20,126 bases of DNA. Source: Chara braunii. Lineage: Eukaryota > Streptophyta > Charophyceae > Charales > Characeae. The DNA lies in assembly GCA_003427395.1 (NCBI GenBank), contig BFEA01000064.1, positions 3,339,160 to 3,359,285 of the forward strand, in the 5' to 3' direction. How positions within the stretch are numbered: the stretch's first letter is position 1; the number at the start of each line of letters is the position of its first letter. The translations under genes and the position numbers were made by a program. Under the pieces are notes generated by a model, which ran no database searches, was not told where the DNA came from, and saw only the letters and a program-made list of their open reading frames with translations. Below are positions 9,843 through 18,120 of the stretch, one piece after another.

Positions 9843-10464
9843 TGTTAGGGACTTCGCATTTTTTGTATTAAAAAAAAAAGAAACAAGAATACACAATAGT
9901 GGCATCCACCATGTTAGGTGCATTCGAACTCTCTTTGTTCGTTTTTTTTTTTTTTTTTTTTTTTGAAAAATGAAAAACAAGCAGGGGGGGGGGTAGGGCA
10001 CGCTTAGCATCACCCATATATCCCACGTTGCAATAGTTAGGCCGCATAGGATCACATGCTTACCTCGTATTATACGAGACAAACCAAAACGTACAATCTA
10101 ATCCAACCCACTTAGTGACCTATAATTATACTATCTAGTGCATATGAAACCACCTAACTCACATACTATCACACGTCCACATAGTACTACCAAACTTATT
10201 TCGAACCACCTAGTAGGGCTATTGTATGCTTTTTTCTTTTGTGCTTTGTACATGTGATGTCGTTGATTTTGTATGTGTTGCGAAAGATTTTTTTTTTTTT
10301 TGGGGGGGGGGGGGGGCGTCTTTCTTTTGGCTTGGGGAAAAAGGGGTTCTTGCAACCTAAACCATATAACACTACCCAACGTATATGAGCGAGAGGGAAT
10401 AGGATGCCATGTTGTTCTGAGATGATTTGTTAAACTTAGTTGGATTATCATAAAGTACCTGTAT
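9843..10464. other. Unassigned region with T and T/G homopolymer tracts
   Basis: A 24-T tract lies at about 9941-9964, and a 12-T run passes directly into 14 G at about 10290-10316. The end near 10350-10366, read on the minus strand as TTTAGGTTGCAAGAACC, resembles the CTAGGTTACCA terminus of M2, so a decayed hAT-like relative may end here. No left end or duplication was found. The minus-strand frames here are homopolymer-driven. Confidence 0.3.
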
Positions 10465-10545
10465 CTTAGCTACCGGTCAGGGCAATCGGGTCATCTTGGT
10501 CGACCGGGCGGCCCAACCGTGCGGGAAGCACCGAAGGGCCAAAAA
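10465..10545. mobile_element. hAT-like MITE end M4 (one end only)
   Basis: CTTAGCTACCGG..GGGC..CGGGTCATC aligns with the minus-strand right end of M3 (CTAGGCTACCAG..GGGC..CGGGTCATC). The next block, ACCGGGCGGCC..CCGTGC, matches CCCGGGCGGC..GCCGTGC in M3. So M4 is in the opposite orientation to M3. The expected core is not recognisable beyond 10545, and no opposite terminus or duplication was found: truncated or heavily rearranged. Confidence 0.55.
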
Positions 10546-10565
10546 AATATAAACATAAAAATGCC

Positions 10566-10616
10566 ATAAATACAAAAGTTTTATAAATACAAAAGTTTCA
10601 TAAATACAAAAGTTTC
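10566..10616. repeat. Three tandem 17-bp units, ATAAATACAAAAGTTT(T/C)
   Basis: Units start at 10566, 10583 and 10600 and are identical except for the final base (T in the first unit, C in the others). They lie where the M4 core would be expected. Confidence 0.93.
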
Positions 10617-10708
10617 ATAGGGAAGAGGTTTCATAACTTTTCCCAAATAAAGAATATTAAAAATTGTCATTGACAATCATTTTGTCTTGAGGCTCATTGT
10701 TGTCCCTC

Positions 10709-10730
10709 AATAAAAGAAACATAAATGGTT

Positions 10731-10761
<31 letters not shown>
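10709..10761 (+). repeat. AATAAA followed by a 24-A tract (possible retroposed 3' end)
   Basis: AATAAA at 10709-10714 lies 23 bases before an uninterrupted A24 (10738-10761), the spacing seen at polyadenylated transcript ends. This suggests a reverse-transcribed RNA tail. Upstream sequence shows no recognisable gene, and I found no clear target duplication. A chance homopolymer is also possible, since such runs are common here. Confidence 0.35.
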
Positions 10762-11722
10762 CCCATCAATGGTAAATATTATGACTTCAGATTGCTATTG
10801 GCTTCGGGCTATCCCTCGATTTGAACATGACAATATGATCTTGTGCAATTTTGAAGTGTATGAAATGACGAGTGTCATGACTAAGGCAGACTGCAAACGA
10901 TTTTCCGACAAAACAATGATATACTCCACTCGTATTTTGTTTATCAATTGGAGGAAATCGTTTATCGAACTCCCTCTTGATGTATGCTGCCCTGTCCTTT
11001 GCCTGCTTATGGTGTTCAAAAGCCTGTAAGGCAAAAAAACAAAAAATAATACAAGAATAAATATGAATAATTAATGTAAATAAAATTAGAAGTTAAAAAT
11101 TAATCGTTAACAATACTCTCTCTGTAATTATATATTAAAAAAAAAACCTAATTGCAAAAACATTTGGTTATACACAACCATTTCCAATAGTTGTTAACAT
11201 CATCTGAATATGTTTTATGCACAATATACTCGTGCATAGAGAATTTATATTTCTTAAATAAACTTTAAAAATAAATATAAAAAAAAAAACAAATGAGTTG
11301 ACTAATTAATGAATGTATAATTTTTTTACGTTTATTGAACTTCATTCACGTATATAAATAACAAACTAACTAGATATATGGTTTGTCCCAATCATATAGT
11401 AAACAATATATAATAAAAATTACTACACAGTCTATTGAAATTTTTATTTTTTGGATTCGAAACGATTATTGTCAATTTACTGAGTAATGTTCAAGCTGAA
11501 GTTTTTATCACGCTGAGCATAACAATAGTATTTTATTATTAATAATTCTTCACTATTTGAAAGTAAATATATAGTCGTCCATTATAAATGATTTATTGAG
11601 TCTTCTATTATGTAATGATTTATACAGTCGATCCATCACAAAGGATTTATCACCATTATCGATCACTTTCGTTTCATTAATTGAAACTTGGATTGTTATA
11701 CACAATACAATAACAACTTAAT
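10762..11722. other. AT-rich unassigned region
   Basis: The overlapping frames 10697-11029 plus and 10795-11034 minus lie across the poly-A boundary and show no domain. From 11035 to 11720 the sequence is very AT-rich with many stops in all frames. Nothing else recognised. Confidence 0.5.
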
Positions 11723-12063
11723 TTTGGCGATCACTCAGGCCGCTTGGGTCACCCTGGTTGCCTGTGTGGTCTAGTCGAGCAAGTATCACAAAAAAACCCT
11801 ATAAAAAAAAAAATCTGAAAAATCCAAAAAGAACTATGTTGTGCAAAAAAATAGTTGAGTTTATTTATAATGATCAACAAAAAAAACAACAACGATGATG
11901 ATGATAATTATGATGGGATGCACAAAAGCAGTCTGCCCCTTGCTGAGGCGGTTGGTGCCACAAGGGTCAGGTTGACCCTCTCCTCTTAGTTTTTCTCCCT
12001 TACTGTTTTTGTAAAAAAATATTTGTAGGGGATACGTAACCGGGGTGACCCCCCCCCCCCCGA
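11723..12063. mobile_element. Decayed hAT-like MITE M5
   Basis: The left zone (GGCGATCACTCAGGCCGC..GGGTCACCC) aligns with the minus-strand right end of M3. The interior AAAAATCTGAAAAATCC..GAACTATGTTGTGC (about 11807-11845) matches the shared core in reverse orientation (ACTATGTTATGC in M3). An inverted pair GGGTCACCCTGGTTGC (11748-11763) and GTAACCGGGGTGACCC (12036-12051) marks the two subterminal zones. Exact termini and target duplication are not visible, so both coordinates are approximate. A 13-C run lies at 12049-12061. Confidence 0.5.
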
Positions 12064-12089
12064 ATAGAAGGGGGCTTTGTGGTTTCAGT

Positions 12090-12210
12090 TTAAGCCACCA
12101 CTACCTTCCAATCCTGTTTTTGTCACCGTTGAATTTCACCGCACCTCGAGTTTTGCTGGGCCTAGGTCCCGTTCTATTTTTTTCCTAGTACCCATGCATA
12201 AAAGAAAGAA
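12090..12210 (+). repeat. R2 family copy, left part
   Basis: TTAAGCCACCACTACCTTCC and a block with CACCGCACCTCGAGTTTTGC then GGGCCTAGGTCC correspond in order to the left end of the 3160 element (CCACCATTACC, GCACCGAGTTTTA, GAGCCTGGGTTC, T tract, TAGTAC/GGTAC). After the SINE, GTGAGAGTATGCCCT (about 12390) resumes similarity to 3390-3403. The right terminus was not found. Confidence 0.45.
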
Positions 12211-12215
12211 AAAAC

Positions 12216-12345
12216 CGACGAGCGTAACTCAGTTGGTACACCCCCGAACTATTGAAATACAGACTAAAGCTCGAATACAGTTGCAGTAAAATAATTATGA
12301 ATTACCAGGGTCAATCAATCCAAAAATGATATCTCAAGGTCATCG

Positions 12346-12383
<38 letters not shown>
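12216..12383 (+). repeat. tRNA-derived SINE with 34-A tail
   Basis: TAACTCAGTTGG at 12225-12236 fits the polymerase III A box (TRGYNNARNNGG) except at one degenerate position. AGCTCGAATAC at 12268-12278 is a fair B box (GGTTCGAANCC type). Together they give a tRNA-like head GAGCGTAACTCAGTTGGTAC. A body of about 70 bases leads to 34 consecutive A at 12350-12383. The element lies within an R2 copy. Target duplication is not clear. A real tRNA gene is excluded because the acceptor and anticodon stems do not pair. Confidence 0.6.
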
Positions 12384-12386
<3 letters not shown>

Positions 12387-12475
12387 CGTGTGAGAGTATG
12401 CCCTGCCACCCTGCCTAAATCCTGTTGCAGTGGCGTGGTCATCACGACCGTAGACTTTTTCCCCCCCAAAAAATT

Positions 12476-12535
12476 CTAGGAACCGGGCCCGGTGTCCTTT
12501 ATATTACAATGCTAGGAACCGGGCCCGGTGTCCTT
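12476..12535. repeat. Two direct 24-bp copies each holding palindrome ACCGGGCCCGGT
   Basis: CTAGGAACCGGGCCCGGTGT plus CCTT occurs at 12476-12499 and again at 12512-12535, identical, 36 bp apart. Each carries a perfect 12-base palindrome (12482-12493 and 12518-12529). The 12-bp spacer is AT-rich. Confidence 0.95.
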
Positions 12536-12756
12536 ACAAAGATTATGGGGTCCTGTTTAGGGGTGAGGCATCACTGGCCAAGCCAGAAACTGAATTGCCG
12601 CGCGCCATAAATGCCATGTCAGAAAGAATCCACAAAGAAAAAAAAAATGACCAGCACTACATGGCAATGTCCCTTGCTCATCCAAAGTTACGTCCAACCC
12701 CTGCCAACCTGCCCTGCCACCCCCGCGGTAGGGGTCTGTGCCCCCAGGCCCCCAAC

Positions 12757-12806
12757 TGCAGGCGAAAACCCCTCAATACCGACCCACCTCCTCACGATTC
12801 GGAGCA
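12757..12806. repeat. R1 repeat, isolated fragment
   Basis: GCGAAAACCCCTCAATACCG followed by ACCCACCTCCTCACGATTCGG matches the R1 units at 17079, 17322 and 17638 (CGAAGACC..GCAAACC.ACCCACCTCCTC.CGATTT). It stands on the other side of the LINE from the R1 tandem copies. Confidence 0.6.
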
Positions 12807-14203
12807 GATAGCACCCCCCTTTTTTTTTTAAACATAGTATTACCTCGCTATCTTTCTTCTTACAACTCCATACATTCAACTGCATCATATCCCTTCCCCT
12901 TTTTTTTTTTTTTTTTTTTTTGGCCTACCGGGTTGCTCCATCTATTGGTGGGGAGCCACACCTGCTGGAAACCAGGTCCAACGTCCCTTAACACGGAATG
13001 CCAATGCACAATAAAAAAATAACTCCCTGCCAACATTGATTACCATGGGCCTCACGGGATTAACTAAGCAGGGACGGGGGCCAACGCCTTGGGCCCGAGG
13101 GGGCACTGAGCTCTATCACATTAGGGTCACCCGTCCCCCCTCCTTGTCTAGTAATGGAAAAATTGGATAATAAGACAAAACTGAGTGGGCTCTGTTGATG
13201 GTTGAGTGGTCTGTAGGGACCTTTGGATAAGCTGCATGCCGAATCCCACTGCACCCTTGGTGAAACTTTTGACTTTCTTGTGCTGGTCCCTGACCGTTCA
13301 ATTGTCTCCTTGTTTTGTCCGGCGGCAGATTCAATGGATACGAAAAATGAAACCAACTGATTGTGCGTCTCCTCGGTCGTGTACCCTGCTAGACCCCTTT
13401 TTGCAGGATTTCCACCACTAACAACTGGTGGGGAGGGAAGGGGTCCTCGAAGTCTTGCGCCGGTCTGAGTGGGAACCTCGGATCAATAGTCGTCCATTCT
13501 TGAAACTACAGCATGTAGTCCCGCTTCATCTTCATGTGAGGATCTTTTTCCTCCGCCGTACGATGTTCCATCTATTTGTCTTCCGGCCATGTCACCTTGG
13601 CTATCCAGCCCCTCTTTTCCCTCCAAGCCATTCCTCGCAGAAACGGGAGATGATTCAGTCCACATCCTTCCTAAAATGCACACTCTCCAATTTCTCCCTC
13701 ACAACCTGCCAGCGGGTGGTAATCTTGGTCTGCACCAGTTGTTTGAGCTGTTCCGTGACCTCCCCCTCCTCCACCACGACTTCCTCTATTTCTGGCACAC
13801 ACCTCCTCCACCATATTACCCACAGTAAGGATCTTCTTCCAAGTCGGAAGAGGTTCCAAGCGCATTCGTCTTCCGTGAGATTTGGCCAGTGCCCTATTAA
13901 GATTACCCTTCAGTCCCAAGGCAACGGTAAATCTGGGAACATTGTTGTCATATCCTATCCCACCACCGCCACAGCAGTACCGAAGACGGGCACTGCATGA
14001 AGATGTGCTCGATTGTCTTCGATCTCTTTTGTGGGGGGAAACTGGACATACACCTTCGACACCATGGCAGAGCACAACCTTGCTCCTCCAACTGGGTATG
14101 GTCAACCAACCAATCATTGGTGGGTAGGCAACAATATGCTATTTGCCATTGTAATTATGAGATCCTAGCTATTCTCAGCTTATAGTATTGGAACCATCGG
14201 ATC

Positions 14204-14503
14204 GATGAACAACCATTTCGTCAAAACGGACGTATTATATTTTTTGAACGAAATTAAAATTGAGTTTTTGGGCCGAAATCCCGTCCAAAATTTGGCTCCT
14301 GGGGGTCCGGCTTTCCTAGAACGCCAGACCCCCTAGATGTATCTAGTCTCAAGCTGCGACTACATACATCTAGAGGGTTTGGTATTCTAGGAATGCTAAA
14401 CCCCCAAGAGCCAAAAATTTGGACCAAATGTCAGCCCAAAAACTCAATTTTAATTTAGTTCAAAAAATATAATATATCCGTTTTGACGAAATGGTTGTTG
14501 ATG
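14204..14503. mobile_element. Fold-back MITE, family A, long form (A2), inside the LINE
   Basis: GATG flanks the element at 14204-14207 and 14500-14503. The termini AACAACCATTTCGTCAAAAC (from 14208) and the reverse complement of the right end (from 14499) are identical over 22 bases. The whole 292 bp folds as a long imperfect hairpin. The outer arms (about 14208-14283 and 14436-14499) match A1. The inner arms (about 14284-14345 and 14362-14435: CCAAAATTTGGCTCCTGGGG, then CTAGAACGCCAGACCCCCTAGATGTAT and its partner) are absent from A1. No coding capacity. LINE coding similarity lies on both sides, so A2 inserted into the LINE. Confidence 0.9.
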
Positions 14504-15407
14504 TTAGTAGGCCCCTGTCTACGTTAAGCTGGCGCTGCGATGTGTCTCCTGATCCTCAACATCTTGTACGTCGTTTATGCCTTCAGGACGACTAGTTGCA
14601 CCTCCCGCTGAGGTCCCCCCGTTCCTTGGGCTGCCGTATCGCCCCGCCTCCACCTCCATTCCTCGGGGTCCAGAGGTAATTTTGCAATCGGGGACCCCGG
14701 TCTGAACGCCCTCGACCCCGTGTCCTCTTCCAAAACCCTGATGCGGGAGACCCCTTTCCTTCTCTTCCAGTCAAAGGTTGCCTACTGCTAGTTAAGCGGC
14801 CGTCCCTCCCTATCACAAAGTATTCCACCAACACCCCCCCCTGCCCCACCAGGTGAACCTGTCCCACCCGGTCCTGCATCCATGTCAGTCCTACCCAGTC
14901 CCCTTCCTCCAGGTGAGGCCCTCTTCTCAAAATGGTGTACCATGCCAATGGGAGGCTCTCTATCAGTTTCTCCAATGTTTCCTGAGTTTGGTGGTAATAG
15001 CGCAGCCACCTTTTCATTCTTTACGTGCCCTTCCAATCCCTGGCTTCCACATCCCATAGGTCCACCACCCGTAGCACCCCGTGCTTCACCCACCTTTTCC
15101 ATGGGGGTTTAGAACTGCATCTCACCGGTTCGCGAGAGTCGGTGATCCACTTACTACCGAAGAGGGGTTGCCTAAAGACTTCCTCCCACCTATCTGGCAT
15201 CGGTCTGGAGGGTAATGGGAGTTTCCTCCATGCTTTTAGGAGACGCGGCCAAAACTATTTCACTGGCTCTCCATTCCCATGTTTACTCGGGATGCGCCAA
15301 AATCTATCATTGAGCCACACCAGCGGGTCATTCTCAGGGTGAGTCTCTGGGGCGAGGTCTGCTATCTGTGCTAGGGCCAGCGAGGACCAGGGAGAGGACG
15401 GCTCAAA

Positions 15408-15776
15408 GACCAGAGCTGTGTAACACTGCGTACAACGTACGGAAGGTTTATCGTACGGTCGTACGGTCGTACGTATACGGCCGTACGACCGTACATACAG
15501 CCCCGTACAGGGAAGGGGGGGGGGGGGAGGAAAAAAAAAAAAAAACGTTTGTTTTTTTATCTCAAATTTGGTAACGAATTTCAATATGACCCTGAGGCAA
15601 AAGTGTTTCAGTTTATTTTTCTGCATAACATTTGTTTTTTCCAGAGTTTTTTTATTTTTTTTTTATTGTTTTTTTTTTCCGTACGTACGGCCCGTACGAC
15701 CACATGAGCCCGTACGTACGGCCGTACGAACGTACAGACGGCCCGTATTCGTACGGGGGTATACACAGGACCAGAG
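15408..15776. mobile_element. hAT-like MITE M6 (353 bp), CGTACG-type subterminal repeats, inside the LINE
   Basis: A perfect 8-bp duplication, GACCAGAG, lies at 15408-15415 and 15769-15776. The termini are CTGTGTAACAC (15416) and, on the minus strand from 15768, CTGTGTATACC. Each subterminal zone (15430-15507 and 15680-15755) carries about eight CGTAC motifs, many as palindromic CGTACG. The core (about 15565-15660) has AAATTTGGTAACGAATTTCA, ATGACCCTGAGGCAAAAGTG and TTTTCTGCATAACAT then T tracts, matching M3. A 13-G run and a 16-A run adjoin at the left core edge. Removing the element and one duplication rejoins LINE codons in frame (WIQTLV then FEPSSPW on the minus strand). Confidence 0.94.
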
Positions 15777-17071
15777 TCTGAATCCATCGCATGCTGAGGG
15801 CCTGAAGTTGAGTGGCAGGGTCTACGATCCCTAGGCCGCCCCCAACTTTAGGTTGGATTATCGAACCCCATGCTACCCGGCTGATTGCGTGCGGTGCCCT
15901 GTCGTTCCATGTTCACAAGAAGGTTGCTAGTTGCCTCTTGAGGGCCCTAAGCCCAAGTTTCGACAGAGGCCACAACACCGACTTATGCCATAGCGTAGCC
16001 AAAACTACATTGTTAATTATCAGGGCCCGTCCGAACAGCGAAGTTTGCTTGTTATCCCATCCTTGCAGCTTAGCATGTGCGGGGGAGGTAATCCATTCGT
16101 CATTGGTAGTGGGTTTCTCGCTTGCGGTTTTTTACGCTCCCAACACCCGCAGGGGTGCCTCCGGGGCTAGCCATGAAATACGTGAGGTCTCTAGGGGTCT
16201 GCCCCCTTGGTGATGTTGCCACCACCCTACCGTCTTTTGTCCCCAATTCACCGTCATGTCAGACATGTGACAAAAACCTTCCATGCGGATTGTCAGGTCA
16301 TCAGCAAATAAGGAGCACATTGGGACAACCTCCTCCAGGATCCGTGCGAGCTTGATACACTTGATATATTTGTTATGCCTCAAGTTGACCAACAAGGCTT
16401 CCATTATGACTGCAAAGAGGAAGGGGGCTATCGGGTCCCCCTGCCTAACCGATCGTTGGAGGGAGAAGTGTGGGTCCACGAAGCCATTTACATGTACACA
16501 GTGGTGACATTAGTATGCAAAATCCTGATCAACGCCGGAAGGATGACCCAAAGTTCATTTTTTCCAGGCACTGGTCCAGGATAGACCAGTCCACGTGGTC
16601 ATAAGCTTTTTCAAAATCTAGGAAAATAATTGGCGCGTTGGCTTTGCTATGTTGCGAAAGGTTAAGGACTTCATTCACTAAAAAAATGTTTCTTGAATGT
16701 TCCTATCCGCCATCAACCCCGTCTGTGTCGGGTGAATGACATCCTCCAGCATCGTCGTCATCCGGTTTGCCAAGGCCTTTGCCAACATCTTGTAGACCAC
16801 CATGAGGAGTGTGATAGGCATGTAATTTCTAAGGTTCATCTTGTCCCCTTATGCATTAAAGACAACATCCCCCTCTCTACTATGTGCCCCATTTCCCCGG
16901 CTTCCCACACCCCTTGATCGAAATCCCACAGGTCTGAGCTAAAGCTCGGACCACGTGCTTTTCCAAAATTCCTTTGGGAAACCATCAATTCATGATGTCT
17001 CTTTGTTACAAAAACACCAACTCCCACCACGATGTTGTTTTTGCTAACCAAGCGATTACCCTACTTATTGC

Positions 17072-17884
17072 GCGGCAGGGGCCGAAGGCCTTGCAAACCT
17101 ACCCACCTCCTCGCGATTTAGGGTAAGCCTCTCCCACAATTTGCACCTACTCCCTAACGGATGCCTCCCCGCCCACCATGACAAGACCCCTGCAGAGTGA
17201 TGCTTATCATGTCATCTCAAGGATTACAGATGACCACTTAACATAAAGCTTGTTAAGATGAAACGAATACCTAACCCCGATTCATCATCCCAGCAGTACC
17301 ACCCGACCTCCTACGTGGCAAGGGTCGAAGACCCCGCAAACCCACCCACCTCCTCACGATTTAGGGAGAACCACTTCAAGTGATCTGTTCCTGCTCCCTA
17401 GGAAAACTCATCACCTACCATAATGAGGTCTCTACAGAGCGGCACTCTCTCTTCCATTCCATCTCATGTTAAACGTGAAATAAAAACACAACTAGCGGCA
17501 ACAAACATCACAGACAAACCAATCGACGAAAAGCGGCAAAGGCAATAACAAGTTCGCCAAACCGATGAAGAAGAGAAAAGAGATAGAAAATTTTTCACCA
17601 ACACCAACAATCACACTAGTCACAATCAACACGGCATGGGTCGAAGATCCCGCAAACCCACCCACCTCCTCGCGATTTGGGGAGAACCACTTCCAATGAT
17701 TTGTGCCTGCTCCCAAGGAAACCCGATCGCCCACCATAATGGGGTCTCTACAGAGCGGCACTCTCTCTTCCTAAACGCGAAACAAAAACACAACTAGCTG
17801 CAACAATCGTCACGGACAAACCAATCGACAAAAAAAAGCGAAGGTAATAAAAAGTTCGCCAAACCGATGAAGAAGAGAAAAAAA
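17072..17884 (-). repeat. R1 tandem repeat array, three units
   Basis: Unit A (17079 to about 17200) and units B (17321-17581) and C (17637-17884) share about 120 bases: GGGTCGAAGA.CCCGCAAACC, ACCCACCTCCTCGCGATTT, GGAGAACCACTT, TGCTCCC, CACCATAATG, TCTCTACAGAGCGGCACTCT. B and C share a further stretch (AACACAACTAGC.GCAACAA, GACAAACCAATCGAC, AAGTTCGCCAAACCGATGAA). Offsets are 243 bp (A to B) and 316 bp (B to C). The minus-strand frames inside (17492-17761, 17810-18037) repeat the same short peptide and look non-coding. The array could be an old 5' UTR monomer array of the LINE, or unrelated DNA that the LINE entered. Confidence 0.8.
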
Positions 17885-18120
17885 ATTGTGGTGGGGTCGT
17901 GTTCGGGTGATGGTAGGTGGATGAAGGGGAGGCAAAGGGAGTTTTTTTAGGGATTCTTCATGGAAGAATAGCGCTTCAAGGAGGAAGGAGGACATTGACG
18001 ACTTGATTTGAGAGACCTTCTTTTTTGAGTTTGACATATCGCCATCTCAAGTGAAGACTGTCGCGGGTGATGCAGTTTTGCGTGTCGACACGATCTCAAG
18101 GCTTCGAGTTCAATAGTGCA
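17885..18120. other. Unassigned spacer
   Basis: Begins with an A-run and a G-rich segment (GTGGTGGGGTCGTGTTCGGG), then ordinary sequence. It includes ACGATCTCAAGG at about 18090, similar to the GATCTCA(A/T) tag after the hairpins at 18410 and 18554. Confidence 0.4.

Larger units (their letters stand above)
13480..17045 (-). pseudogene. LINE ORF2 remnant: reverse transcriptase and C-terminal zinc-knuckle region
   Basis: An RNA-templated DNA polymerase of an L1-like retrotransposon, broken by frameshifts, stops and two insertions. In order on the minus strand: IDGFPKEFW (about 16963-17000); GHIVERG..LMHKG then NLRNYMPITLL..VYKMLAKALANRM (about 16755-16905); RNIQET and LDFEKAYDHVDW with the first catalytic Asp (16586-16621); VRQGDPIAPFLF (from 16449); the second catalytic motif FADD (16297-16308). 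Next come GRALIINNVVLATLWH (about 15983-16030), GGLGIVDP (about 15835), a connection region across M6, and LQWQIAYCCLPTND (about 14105-14155). The CCHC-like tail is split by a one-base shift: CPV.PHK in one frame and TIEHIFMQCP in the next (about 13984-14035). An open C-terminal stretch with LLWVIWWRRC follows, ending near 13676. The catalytic residues visible are intact, but an active protein is excluded by the stops and shifts, including a TAA near 16850. Confidence 0.9.
12900..17055 (-). mobile_element. 5'-truncated L1-type LINE, with nested A2 and M6 insertions
   Basis: Minus-strand non-LTR retrotransposon. The 3' end is the T tract at 12900-12921, which reads as a 22-A tail on the minus strand. 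Coding similarity starts near 17045 in the entry to reverse transcriptase and ends near 13480; 12922-13430 is probable 3' UTR. The endonuclease domain normally found ahead of the RT is missing; R1 repeats begin at about 17072 instead, so 5' truncation is the simplest reading. Removing the two nested elements leaves about 3.5 kb. No convincing target duplication was found. Confidence 0.85.

Noticed and set aside
12216-12290. tRNA gene
   Set aside because: A- and B-box-like strings are present, but acceptor and anticodon stems do not pair; a 34-A tail follows, so it is a SINE.
13428-14000. 190-codon plus-strand frame
   Set aside because: It lies antisense to the LINE C-terminal coding region, whose motifs read on the minus strand.
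15255-15626. 123-codon minus-strand frame
   Set aside because: A chimera of M6 interior and LINE sequence; its first half is repeat-derived and only the LINE part is genuine.
15430-15755. CRISPR-like or satellite array of CGTACG
   Set aside because: Motif spacing is irregular, the motifs sit on both sides of an AT-rich core, and the whole is bounded by an 8-bp duplication: transposon subterminal repeats.
15812-16213. 133-codon plus-strand frame
   Set aside because: Antisense shadow of the LINE segment with GRALIINNVVLATLWH and GGLGIVDP.
17492-18037. Minus-strand frames with hydrophobic tails in the R1 array
   Set aside because: The same peptide recurs because the DNA is tandemly repeated; no start context or family support.
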